From Colwellia sp. 75C3 (GTDB lineage Bacteria; Pseudomonadota; Gammaproteobacteria; Enterobacterales; Alteromonadaceae): a stretch of DNA of 64,000 nucleotides. The stretch is taken from NCBI RefSeq assembly GCF_002836255.1, contig NZ_PJAU01000031.1, forward strand, positions 372,001 through 436,000. Direction: 5' to 3'. Position numbers and translations under genes: made by a program. This document shows positions 56,641-64,000 of this stretch, one piece after another (the first letter of the stretch is position 1; each line of letters opens with the position of its first letter). A model generated the notes under the pieces. That model did no database searches. It was given only the letters and a program-made list of their open reading frames with translations, and had not been told where the DNA came from.

Positions 56641-56905
56641 CTTTTTCGGTCACATTCAGCATTTATGCTGCGTTGCCTTTGTTATTCGTTTTCATCGCTT
56701 AGTGTACTAAGCTCAGAAAACTCATAACTTCAGCGCCTTGCCTAACAGCTGACTGTTTACGAAAAAATTTTTAGCGTCGTTAATCAACTTTAGTAGGCAT
56801 TGTCGGCGTTACTTGTTTTGTCACTTAGCTCTTTATTGTAGCTAAGGGCTTACTAAGCTCCAGCAACAAGTAACTTGACGGCTTTGCCTAAAGACTGATT
56901 ATCTT
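56641..56905. repeat. Palindromic intergenic repeats 2 and 3 (gcvH-gcvP)
   Basis: Copy 2 (56641-56768) has ends TTTTTCGGTCACATTCAGC and, on the other strand, TTTTTCGTAAACAGTCAGC, with centre GCTTAGTGTACTAAGCTC. Copy 3 (about 56785-56905) has ends CTTTAG..GGC and GTTACTTGTT on both arms, with centre CACTTAGCTC...CTTACTAAGCTC. Both are large imperfect hairpins inside the operon. Confidence 0.65.
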
Positions 56906-57005
56906 AGCTAAACTATTAGTACTAAATATTAAGCCTCTTTGTTCTTTATGAACATGAGGCTTTCTTATATTTTCAATATGTAAATTTTATTTAAGTGAAA
57001 CTGTT

Positions 57006-59903
57006 ATGACCTCAAATGTAATTGTTAACTCATTAGCTGAGTTAGAGCAAACTGAAGACTTCATTCGTCGCCACATTGGCCCAAGCGAATCACAAACTCA
57101 AGCTATGTTGAAAGACTTAGGCGTTGAATCTGTTGATGCATTAATCGATGAAATCGTACCAAGTGATATTCGTTTAGCTGATTTGCCAAACATCCAAGAG
57201 AGTAAAACAGAAGTTCAAGCATTGGCTGATTTAAAAGCCGTTGCTAGCTTAAATAAAGTGAACGACACTTACATTGGTTTAGGTTACTACGGTACCTTAA
57301 CGCCAAACGTTATTTTACGTAACGTGTTAGAAAATCCAGGTTGGTATACAGCGTATACGCCGTATCAACCAGAAATTGCTCAAGGTCGTTTAGAATCATT
57401 ATTAAACTTCCAACAAATGTGTATAGACCTTACTGGTTTAGACCTAGCTTCAGCATCATTATTAGATGAATCTACTGCAGCTGCAGAAGCAATGGCATTA
57501 GCCAAACGTGTTTCTAAAAACAAAAAATCAAACTTATTCTTTATCGGTGATGATGTTTACCCACAAACAATTGACGTTGTTAAGCAACGTGCACAAATGT
57601 TTGGTTTTGACATTATCGTTGCACCAGCTGCTGAAGCGGCTGATCACGATATTTTCGGCGCCCTTATCCAATACCCTGGCGCTAGCGGTGAAGTAACTGA
57701 TATCAGCGACTTAATTGCTAAAATTCAAGAGAAAAAAGGCATTGTAGCGGTAGCTGCCGACATCATGAGCTTAGTTTTATTGAAGTCTCCTGGTGAATTA
57801 GGCGCAGATGCTGTTATTGGTTCAACGCAGCGTTTTGGCGTACCAATGGGATACGGCGGTCCACACGCTGCATTCTTTACAACGTCTGACAAATACAAAC
57901 GTTCATTACCTGGTCGTATTATCGGTGTTTCAAAAGACACACGTGATAACAACGCACTACGCATGGCTATGCAAACACGTGAGCAACATATACGTCGTGA
58001 AAAAGCCAACTCAAACATTTGTACAGCGCAAGTATTACTAGCCAACATGGCAGCGTTCTACGCGGTTTATCACGGTCCTCAAGGTTTAAAAACTATTGCT
58101 AACCGTATTCACCGTTTAACTGACATTTTATGTTTAGGTACAGCAAGCAAAGGCTTAATTGCCAAGCATGCTCACTACTTCGACACGCTTACATTCAAGT
58201 TAACTAACAAAGATGAAGTGGTAGCACGTGCATTAACTGCTGGTGTTAACTTCCGCACTGACGTTGCTGGTCAAATCTCTATCTCACTAGATGAAACCAC
58301 TACACGTGAAAACGTAGCTGGGCTTTTCGATATCTTATTAGGTGAAGGTCACGGTCTTAACGTAGCTGAATTAGATGATGTTGTGATTGCATTAGGTCAT
58401 TCTTCAATTCCAGCGTCTTTAGTACGTGAGTCTGCAATTTTAACTCACCCAGTATTTAACTCGTACCACAGCGAAACAGAAATGCTTCGTTATATCAAAA
58501 AACTTGAGAACAAAGATTTAGCATTGAACCACTCAATGATCTCTCTTGGCTCTTGTACGATGAAGTTAAATGCAACAGCGCAGATGATCCCAGTATCATG
58601 GCCTGAATTTGCTAACATGCATCCTTTTGCGCCAGTTAACCAAGCGCTAGGTTACAAGAAAATGATTGATGAACTAGCCGATTGGTTAGTTGAATTAACA
58701 GGCTACGACAAAATGTCTATGCAGCCTAACTCTGGTGCTCAAGGTGAATACGCTGGCTTAATCGCAATCAGCAAGTATCACGAAAGCCGTGGTGATTCAC
58801 ATCGTAACATTTGTTTAATCCCATCTTCAGCACACGGAACTAACCCTGCTACGGCGCAAATGGTTGGTTTTAAAGTAGTTGTAGTAGATTGTGATAAAGA
58901 AGGTAACGTTGACATGGCCGACTTAACAGCGAAAGCTGAAGAGTTAGCAGACAACCTTGCTTGTATCATGATCACTTACCCGTCTACGCACGGTGTATAT
59001 GAAACAACGATTGCAGAAATTTGCAACATCATTCATAACAATGGCGGTCAGGTTTACCTTGATGGCGCGAACATGAATGCACAAGTTGGCTTAACATCAC
59101 CAGGCCATATCGGCGCTGATGTTTCTCACCTTAACTTGCACAAAACGTTTGCTATTCCACACGGTGGTGGCGGTCCAGGTATGGGTCCTATCGGCGTTAA
59201 AGCGCATTTATCACCATTCTTACCTGATCACGCAATCATCAACGTAGATGAAGAAACGAAAGGTAATGGCGCAGTATCAGCAGCACCTTACGGTAGTGCC
59301 GGTATTTTATGTATCTCTTACCTTTACGTTGCGCTTTTAGGTAAAAAAGGTGTTACTGATGCAAGTAAATATGCAATCACTAACGCTAACTACATGGCAA
59401 CTAAACTAAGCCAAAGTTACCCGTTATTATATACAGGTAAAAATGGCCGTGTTGCGCACGAATGTATTATCGATTTACGTCCACTTAAAGCAACCTCTGG
59501 TATTACTGAAGTTGATATAGCAAAGCGTTTAATCGATTACGGTTTCCATGCACCAACGATGTCGTTCCCAGTAGCGGGCACGTTCATGATTGAACCAACG
59601 GAATCAGAATCTAAAGTTGAGCTTGACCGTTTCATTGAAGCAATGACCTGTATTCGTGATGAAGTACGTAAAGTTGAATCTGGTGAGTGGGCATTAAACG
59701 ATAACCCACTACAGAATGCTCCGCATACACTCGCTGATATTACTGATGTTTGGGATCGTGGTTACACGGTTCAAGAAGCAGTATTCCCAGTACCAGCAGC
59801 AGCAGCTAACAAATTCTGGCCAACAGTTAACCGTATTGATGATGTATACGGGGATCGTAATTTGATTTGTTCATGTCCTCCAATTGAAAGCTATATTGAC
59901 TAA
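57006..59903 (+). CDS. gcvP: Glycine dehydrogenase (decarboxylating), P protein
   Basis: PLP enzyme that decarboxylates glycine and loads the aminomethyl group on H protein. 965 residues, the fused (homodimeric) form. The PLP Lys is in [24 protein letters not shown] (about residue 710). N-terminal landmark [12 protein letters not shown]; middle [17 protein letters not shown]. Last of the gcv genes; a terminator follows. Confidence 0.98.
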   Translation: MTSNVIVNSLAELEQTEDFIRRHIGPSESQTQAMLKDLGVESVDALIDEIVPSDIRLADLPNIQESKTEVQALADLKAVASLNKVNDTYIGLGYYGTLTPNVILRNVLENPGWYTAYTPYQPEIAQGRLESLLNFQQMCIDLTGLDLASASLLDESTAAAEAMALAKRVSKNKKSNLFFIGDDVYPQTIDVVKQRAQMFGFDIIVAPAAEAADHDIFGALIQYPGASGEVTDISDLIAKIQEKKGIVAVAADIMSLVLLKSPGELGADAVIGSTQRFGVPMGYGGPHAAFFTTSDKYKRSLPGRIIGVSKDTRDNNALRMAMQTREQHIRREKANSNICTAQVLLANMAAFYAVYHGPQGLKTIANRIHRLTDILCLGTASKGLIAKHAHYFDTLTFKLTNKDEVVARALTAGVNFRTDVAGQISISLDETTTRENVAGLFDILLGEGHGLNVAELDDVVIALGHSSIPASLVRESAILTHPVFNSYHSETEMLRYIKKLENKDLALNHSMISLGSCTMKLNATAQMIPVSWPEFANMHPFAPVNQALGYKKMIDELADWLVELTGYDKMSMQPNSGAQGEYAGLIAISKYHESRGDSHRNICLIPSSAHGTNPATAQMVGFKVVVVDCDKEGNVDMADLTAKAEELADNLACIMITYPSTHGVYETTIAEICNIIHNNGGQVYLDGANMNAQVGLTSPGHIGADVSHLNLHKTFAIPHGGGGPGMGPIGVKAHLSPFLPDHAIINVDEETKGNGAVSAAPYGSAGILCISYLYVALLGKKGVTDASKYAITNANYMATKLSQSYPLLYTGKNGRVAHECIIDLRPLKATSGITEVDIAKRLIDYGFHAPTMSFPVAGTFMIEPTESESKVELDRFIEAMTCIRDEVRKVESGEWALNDNPLQNAPHTLADITDVWDRGYTVQEAVFPVPAAAANKFWPTVNRIDDVYGDRNLICSCPPIESYID

Positions 59904-59996
59904 TTTTTTCAATTGATCACGACTGTTGAAGTTGGAAACCGATCAGATCTAGTTAGAAACCGCTAACCTAGTTGGAAACTCTAACTAAATAATATT

Positions 59997-60036
59997 GAAA
60001 GGCGAATCAGAAATGGTTCGCCTTTTTATTTTTTAA
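59997..60036 (+). terminator. Intrinsic terminator of gcvP
   Basis: AAAGGCGAA and TTCGCCTTT form a 9-bp stem around a 10-base loop, followed by TTATTTTTT. Confidence 0.88.
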
Positions 60037-60128
60037 CTATAAACCAATAGATTTATTATTACCTTGTTGTTGCAAAGTATTTAAAGTTTCAGACAAGGGG
60101 CGAGGGAAATTACCACTATGAATAATAA

Positions 60129-60196
60129 GTAGTGCTCATCTATATGCAGGCACGATACTATGATCCCGTCCACGTACATCCCCTCTCTAAAATTTT
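60129..60196 (+). pseudogene. RHS/YD-repeat core remnant
   Basis: Between a TAA at 60126 and a TAA at 60194 the frame reads VVLIYMQARYYDPVHVHPLSKIL. LIYMQARYYDPV is the conserved end-of-core signature of RHS proteins (G-L-x-Y-x-x-R-Y-Y-D-P). No start codon and no more of the protein is visible. It is a scrap left from a former polymorphic-toxin gene. Confidence 0.6.
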
Positions 60197-60243
60197 ATAA
60201 ATCCAGATGAAAACAACCCGTCTTAAACATCTTATGGTCGATT

Positions 60244-60260
60244 GGTTCTGTTGCAAAATT
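60244..60260 (+). mobile_element. IS6-family-like terminal inverted repeat, single end
   Basis: GGTTCTGTTGCAAAATT matches the ends of IS6-family elements (GG-nn-CTGTTGCAAA). No second end and no transposase frame is seen nearby, so at most it is a remnant. Confidence 0.4.
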
Positions 60261-60437
60261 TGTATTACCTTACGGTCGATTTTTACTAAGCAATCTGGAT
60301 GGGTGATACATTAAATAACATTAATATCATTGAACTGTTTATTTGCTTGGCTCAACATGCAAAAAACCTTATATGGTACTAATTAGGAATGATGCAGTAG
60401 ATGTGATGGCACTAAGTACTTAGCTCACTTCAGGCAT

Positions 60438-60857
60438 GTGGAAGGCGGTAGGTGCTTCTTATGCGGTAGAGAATTGCCAAGGCGGCTAGAGGAAGCTGTA
60501 GTGGTCACACCTAAAGCGTTAGTTAATAGTAGGCCACCATTGGCTATTAGGTTTGGTGATTCTCCTGAATCCATCAATGCTAAGTTGTATGGTGAAAGTG
60601 CCAATAAGTCATTTGAAGCATTGTTTGATGAGCCAGCTAAGCCAAGAAAACCTTTTGGAGTACCTACACTATTCAAGCGTAAAGACAAAGTAGAGTTATT
60701 GGCGGCAATATTTTCTTCATTAGCTAATGATGATAAGCCAATAAGAGTTAGTAAGCCTAAACGCTCTGGTACAATAGATTTCGATGAATTCTACCCAGAT
60801 GATAATGATGGTTGTGGTGGGTATGGTGATTTTACAGATGATACCGGAGCCGATTGA
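60438..60857 (+). CDS. Zinc-finger protein of unknown function, 5' end damaged or unusual
   Basis: 139 residues if started at the GTG at 60438. Upstream, in the same frame from 60393, the codons read CSRCDGTKYLAHFRHVEG and then GRCFLCGRELP, giving two CxxC pairs that form one zinc ribbon of the kind found in small plasmid and phage proteins. No start codon lies between the TGA at 60390 and the GTG, so that start would cut off half the finger. ATGA overlaps the site: removing one base would give ATG TGC AGT AGA TGT. The rest is a Pro/Lys-rich middle and an acidic Gly/Asp-rich tail. Confidence 0.55.
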   Translation: MEGGRCFLCGRELPRRLEEAVVVTPKALVNSRPPLAIRFGDSPESINAKLYGESANKSFEALFDEPAKPRKPFGVPTLFKRKDKVELLAAIFSSLANDDKPIRVSKPKRSGTIDFDEFYPDDNDGCGGYGDFTDDTGAD

Positions 60858-61228
60858 CAGTGTTGTCAGATATCCATATACAGAGGTGTTTATATAACGC
60901 CTCTTTTGTGCATATTAATGAGGCGTTATCGAAACAAGACCTAATCCAAATCAATATTGCAGGTTAAATGCTAATGGCCGCAATGTGTCTTGCTGACTTT
61001 AGCTTCAAGTATATTTGCCATATTATTTCTAATGTTTTTTCATCAGATTACAGAGAATTATCTCTAATCTTCAATAGTTGTTAAAAGTAACTACAAAAAA
61101 CAAAGGATAAAAAATAAGAGTTTGAAATTAAAGGTTTTTACGATAGATTATAAAGGAATCGAGTAGGTGGGGATTATTGATACGTCTACATAATAAGCTG
61201 TTAGGAAAATCTCTAGAGGAGCATTCGT
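60858..61228. other. Gap before the cassette
   Basis: Contains the hairpins at 60883-60929, then about 270 AT-rich bases with no gene seen, ending at the presumed cassette junction GTTAGG (61200-61205). Confidence 0.5.
60883..60929 (+). terminator. Two competing hairpins after the zinc-finger gene
   Basis: GAGGTGTT (60883-60890) can pair with AACGCCTC (60896-60903), followed by TTTT, which looks like a terminator. The same strand, as ATAACGCCTC (60894-60903), also pairs perfectly with GAGGCGTTAT (60920-60929). The two folds exclude each other. Confidence 0.5.
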
Positions 61229-61711
61229 ATGCCGAAAAGAATTCCGCATAAATTGAAAGGAAAAGTATGGCATTCCACAAGCTTTGATAATGCAGTCAAA
61301 ATCATCAAAAGTGGAAGCATCTTATCCAATCCGAATATAAGTACAGAAGATAAGTGGGGAGGAAATTCTGAAACTGATTATCCCTTCGTTAAATCCATTG
61401 GAGGCATTAGTTTATTTGATTTTCGTTTACCTGAATCGCATTCCAGTGAATTATTGTATCGCTGGGTTCCTTGTCAGGTTAAATTTTCTAAAACAGTATG
61501 GTTTGAAATAGATACATCAAAATTGCATAGTTGTTTTCTTTCGGCTGAAGATACTCTAGTTAAATGGGAGAAAGCAGGAATGACTCGAAACTATATGCCT
61601 TACCTTGAAGCTTCATGTATAAGTCCAATTGATACGCAGTATATAAAATCTATCTTAATTGGTGATCAAAACGGTGGATTAGTTAGTGAGCATCTGAGTA
61701 TATTTGTCTAA
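61229..61711 (+). CDS. Cassette-borne protein of unknown function, possibly ADP-ribosyltransferase-like
   Basis: 160 residues, not firmly recognised. The start KGKVWHSTSFDNAVKIIKSGSILS has the pattern His-x-Thr/Ser...N-A-x-x-I-I-x-x-G seen at the beginning of DarT-like and other ART-fold proteins, but no further catalytic motif is clear, so this is a weak suggestion. No signal or TM. A good AGAGGAG site precedes the ATG. The stop codon lies inside the attC site that follows, and the start is 28 bases after a GTTAGG junction, so this gene forms a cassette of about 600 bases. Confidence 0.7.
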   Translation: MPKRIPHKLKGKVWHSTSFDNAVKIIKSGSILSNPNISTEDKWGGNSETDYPFVKSIGGISLFDFRLPESHSSELLYRWVPCQVKFSKTVWFEIDTSKLHSCFLSAEDTLVKWEKAGMTRNYMPYLEASCISPIDTQYIKSILIGDQNGGLVSEHLSIFV

Positions 61712-61805
61712 CAATAATTTAAAGCGGGACTGCTAACAGTTTGCTCGGTGTCGCTTTGATACACAATTAAGCAAACAATTATCAGGCCCTTAAATGGGCG
61801 TTAGT
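61706..61805 (+). other. attC recombination site of an integron cassette
   Basis: Begins with GTCTAAC (RYYYAAC core, overlapping the stop codon of the preceding gene) and ends GGGCGTTAG. Inside are TTTAA/TTAAA arms near the ends, and GTTTGCT / AGCAAAC as an inner stem. The layout and the CCCTTAAATGGGCGTTAG tail are those of Vibrio and marine gammaproteobacterial attC sites. No integrase gene is in the window. Confidence 0.8.
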
Positions 61806-61819
61806 ATTTAAGGATAGTT

Positions 61820-62683
61820 ATGGCACATTTTCATAGTTCAATAAAAAAAATAATTGCTGATTTCAAAAAAAACAACATTGATACTTCTAAGCCAGGGTTC
61901 TATGACGAGCCGAGATTTTTGAGAGTAGAGCAAGGTAATCCTGAATATCTGAATAACTATGCCCGTTTTGTCCAAGAAAGAAACTATAGTGATGAATATT
62001 TGGATGAGGCTAGAAAAGTGATACCTTTAATTGTTGAAGAGCTGCATAAAGAGTTGTTACGCGATGGAAGACAAGGTGCGTGTGTAGACCTATCTATGGT
62101 TTTATCTCGTATTCTGGAAAAAGAAGGCTTCTGGAATTACATTGTAAAAGGATCACTTACTGTATCATTTCCTAAGCAATCAGGAATTGGCGACCGTTTC
62201 TTTTGGTCAATGGATCAAGGTGATTTTTCTGCTGGTCATGCTTGGGTAGTTGCCCCTCCTTTTGGGATTATAGATTTAACTATTAAGCAACAAGAGCGAG
62301 ACTCTGACGAGTCACAGTACATTCCTGAGTTAATTATATCTGAAGTATTAGAAGCTGATAAAGCAAAAGTTGAAGACATTATCTCCCCAGAAGTACGCCT
62401 ATATCTTCAAGCTCAAGGATTAAACTCTTCCAACATGATTTCTAAAGTTAATCCTGTATTGGAGAAAGTTTTAGAAACTTTTAAAACTGGTAATGTAAAA
62501 TTCAATGGGACTCAGTTTAAATACATACCTGTTGCAATAGGTGCTCCGGATTGCCCATTAGAAAATATGGTAGGTATATCAGTTGATGGTATGTCTGCAA
62601 TTAAAATGTACACAGACATTGTAAAACCAAAGTTGGAGCTGGAAAAAGCCGAACAAGCTATTAAGCAGGACAAAAATGGATAA
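61820..62683 (+). CDS. Transglutaminase-like / cysteine-protease-like protein, cassette-borne
   Basis: 287 residues, not assigned to a named family. Three motifs in the order of transglutaminase-like enzymes: Cys88 in RQGACVDLSMVLSRILEKEGFWNYIVKG, His140 in FSAGHAWVVAPP and Asp152 in GIIDLTI. The spacing supports a Cys-His-Asp triad. The N-terminal 80 residues are charged helices; the C-terminal 130 have no motif I know. It starts 15 bases after the attC site, and its end overlaps the HNH gene by 8 bases (ATGGATAA), so the two are translationally coupled. A toxin, defence protease or effector role is inference from context. Confidence 0.75.
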   Translation: MAHFHSSIKKIIADFKKNNIDTSKPGFYDEPRFLRVEQGNPEYLNNYARFVQERNYSDEYLDEARKVIPLIVEELHKELLRDGRQGACVDLSMVLSRILEKEGFWNYIVKGSLTVSFPKQSGIGDRFFWSMDQGDFSAGHAWVVAPPFGIIDLTIKQQERDSDESQYIPELIISEVLEADKAKVEDIISPEVRLYLQAQGLNSSNMISKVNPVLEKVLETFKTGNVKFNGTQFKYIPVAIGAPDCPLENMVGISVDGMSAIKMYTDIVKPKLELEKAEQAIKQDKNG

Positions 62684-64000
62684 ATGCTACTTGTGTGGAA
62701 AATTATTTAACGAATCTGATGTTCTTAAACATAACGAGCACATTATTCAACAGGCAATTGGCGGGGCGCTCACAGATAATAGTATTCTGTGTCGATCATG
62801 CGGTGAAGGTTTGGGTAATGTAATTGATGCACCTTTCAATAAGATGTTTGACAGTATCGGCACTCGCCTCGGCATAAAAAAAGATAGAGGAAATAACAAG
62901 AAAGGGGCTGTAAAAGGAGTTATTTTTAGCAATAGAGATAAGTATGGAAATGACCTAAGTGGCATTGAGGTTTTTTGGAAAGCATCCAAGGTTGCTCCAG
63001 TTAAACCAATTCACAAGTATAGCTCTGACCAATCGAAAGTTATTGTTTATGCCGGAGGAAAACAGTTAGAAAATTATTTAAAAAGGGTTAAAAAGGAAGT
63101 TGATGAAAAATATGGTAGTGACTGTAAGCCAGAGATCATCACTTGTGATGATGTAACAGGGCTTATAATTTTCCCCCTTGAGTTGGATAATGAAGCATTT
63201 AAAAAAGGCTTCGCGAAGATTGCGATAGGATTTTCTTCTAAGTTAGGTCTTGATAGATCAACTCTTAATCTGGTCCTTGATTCTGATTTAGGGAAGATAA
63301 GAGATAATGTTAGTCTCATACAATTTTATCCAAAAGGTGTTTTTGATGAGATTATAGAAAGAGATAAGAAAGACATTAGATACTATCCATCCCATACTTT
63401 AATTTTATTTACAGCAGTCGCAAACCCCAACTTGTTAGTTTGCTATATTGAGCTTTTCTCGACTTTTCAGTGGTATGTGATTTTAAGTGATCAGTATGAT
63501 GGGCAGCCAATTTATGAGAGTTATCATCAGCGTGTAGATAAAGAAGAAGACTACGTATTTAGGCCCGATAGAAGACACTATAAAGAGCGGGAAATGATCT
63601 TGTCCTCTCTCGGAGTTGATCAAAAACGAATAAATGATGCTTATGAAAAGCAAAAAGGCTCACCTGATGAAAAAACTATCGAAGAAATTGAATATGAAAT
63701 AATTCAGGAAGAGAACATAAAGAAGAAATATCATGTGGATTTTAATAGAGAGGTGGAAATTGCAATTGGTTATGCATCCAGTAAAATTATGGAACAGCCA
63801 TCGTTTAATACGATGATGAATGCAAAATCTAATTTGGACCTTTTTTATAGTTATGATGAAAATGATGAGGAGATTTTTAATATACTTAGCTACAGAAGGT
63901 ATTATGTTTTCGAAGGCCGGACTCATGATTATATAACTTCGCTAATGGGATATTATGATACCGAGGAAGGGCGTAAGAACCGCAAAGAATATGGTTATGA
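62676..64000 (+). CDS. HNH_5-type endonuclease domain protein, 3' end outside the window
   Basis: Open from ATG 62676 to the window edge: 441 residues so far. The N-terminus is an HNH module: CYLCGK (Cys4, Cys7), NEHIIQQAIGGALTD with the catalytic-type His, and CRSCGEGLGNVIDA with the second Cys pair. In most HNH_5 proteins an Asn follows the second Cys pair (CN); here it is Gly, so activity may differ. The large remainder (from about 80) has no motif I recognise and is Lys/Glu/Tyr-rich. Coupled to the Cys-His-Asp protein upstream. Similar pairs of a small enzyme with an HNH protein are often mobile or defence genes (inference). Confidence 0.85.
   Translation, partial: MDKCYLCGKLFNESDVLKHNEHIIQQAIGGALTDNSILCRSCGEGLGNVIDAPFNKMFDSIGTRLGIKKDRGNNKKGAVKGVIFSNRDKYGNDLSGIEVFWKASKVAPVKPIHKYSSDQSKVIVYAGGKQLENYLKRVKKEVDEKYGSDCKPEIITCDDVTGLIIFPLELDNEAFKKGFAKIAIGFSSKLGLDRSTLNLVLDSDLGKIRDNVSLIQFYPKGVFDEIIERDKKDIRYYPSHTLILFTAVANPNLLVCYIELFSTFQWYVILSDQYDGQPIYESYHQRVDKEEDYVFRPDRRHYKEREMILSSLGVDQKRINDAYEKQKGSPDEKTIEEIEYEIIQEENIKKKYHVDFNREVEIAIGYASSKIMEQPSFNTMMNAKSNLDLFYSYDENDEEIFNILSYRRYYVFEGRTHDYITSLMGYYDTEEGRKNRKEYGY

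Larger units (their letters stand above)
59904..60437. other. Scar region at the edge of the accessory island
   Basis: Holds, in order, three imperfect AGTTGGAAAC direct repeats (59932-59980), the gcvP terminator, an RHS-core fragment and an IS6-like end. No intact gene. It separates conserved chromosome from the accessory genes to the right. Confidence 0.6.

Noticed and set aside
60894-60929. ATAACGCCTC / GAGGCGTTAT as a short attC
   Set aside because: Only 36 bases long with no inner stem; real attC sites are about 57 bases or more. A simple hairpin explains it.
63660-63926. Hydrophobic 88-residue minus-strand frame
   Set aside because: It is antisense to the HNH-protein gene, whose frame is open for 441 codons with a zinc-finger start.

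Overview
The window reads as chromosome of a cold-marine gammaproteobacterium of the Colwellia / Alteromonadales type. This rests on three things: an AT-rich coding style, gene blocks in the order known from Escherichia coli and its relatives (rsmE-gshB-yqgE-ruvX near metK; ssrS-zapA // ygfB-pepP-ubiH-ubiI-gcvT-gcvH-gcvP), and marine-type accessory genes. The genus is an inference from protein style, not a database result.

Layout. 1-839 is the 5' part of a penicillin-acylase-type hydrolase. 1.9-8.5 kb is a carbon block: malate synthase G and isocitrate lyase (both glyoxylate-shunt enzymes) flank an LrgA/LrgB pair and a LysR regulator. 8.7-9.5 kb is a DUF481 outer-membrane protein. 9.8-16.2 kb is a divergent locus. 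An ArsR-family regulator with the cysteine pair of persulfide sensors (BigR/SqrR type) is followed by an RND pump on the minus strand; a DUF2892 membrane protein, a rhodanese and a DsbA-like protein lie on the plus strand; two copies of a palindrome lie between. 16.2-26.4 kb is a four-gene surface/signalling operon: TPR plus beta-barrel outer-membrane protein, FecR-domain protein, 1361-residue lipoprotein, and CHASE2 adenylate cyclase. 26.7-36.3 kb is mixed metabolism and transport (lysA, FMN reductase with LysR, M23 peptidase, a YbhGFSR-like ABC exporter, an AEC carrier). 36.4-42 kb is the ruvX-yqgE-gshB-rsmE and metK housekeeping block, with MetJ boxes upstream of metK, and then murI, which lacks any ordinary start codon. 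42-47.4 kb holds an MFS transporter, an unknown protein, a diguanylate cyclase and a histidine kinase. 47.6-48.1 kb holds 6S RNA (minus strand) whose 3' half is tandemly repeated downstream. 48.2-59.9 kb is the zapA/ygfB/pepP/ubiH/ubiI/gcvTHP block, with several non-coding repeat families in its gaps.

The last 4 kb (about 60.0-64.0 kb) is an accessory scar and island. It holds a fragment of an RHS core, an end sequence like an IS6-family inverted repeat, a zinc-finger gene with a broken start, an integron-type cassette closed by an attC site (61706-61805), and then a cysteine-protease-like gene overlapping an HNH-nuclease gene that runs off the window.

Most promising new biology, in my order: (1) the TPR-barrel / FecR / giant lipoprotein / CHASE2-cyclase operon as a possible Slam-like surface-export and signalling system; (2) 6S RNA with extra copies of its 3' half, each able to replace the closing-stem partner; (3) the attC-bounded cassettes with the Cys-His-Asp protein and HNH pair; (4) the persulfide-sensor-type regulator placed on an RND pump; (5) murI with a presumed AUU/AUC start. 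No tRNA, rRNA or CRISPR array was recognised.
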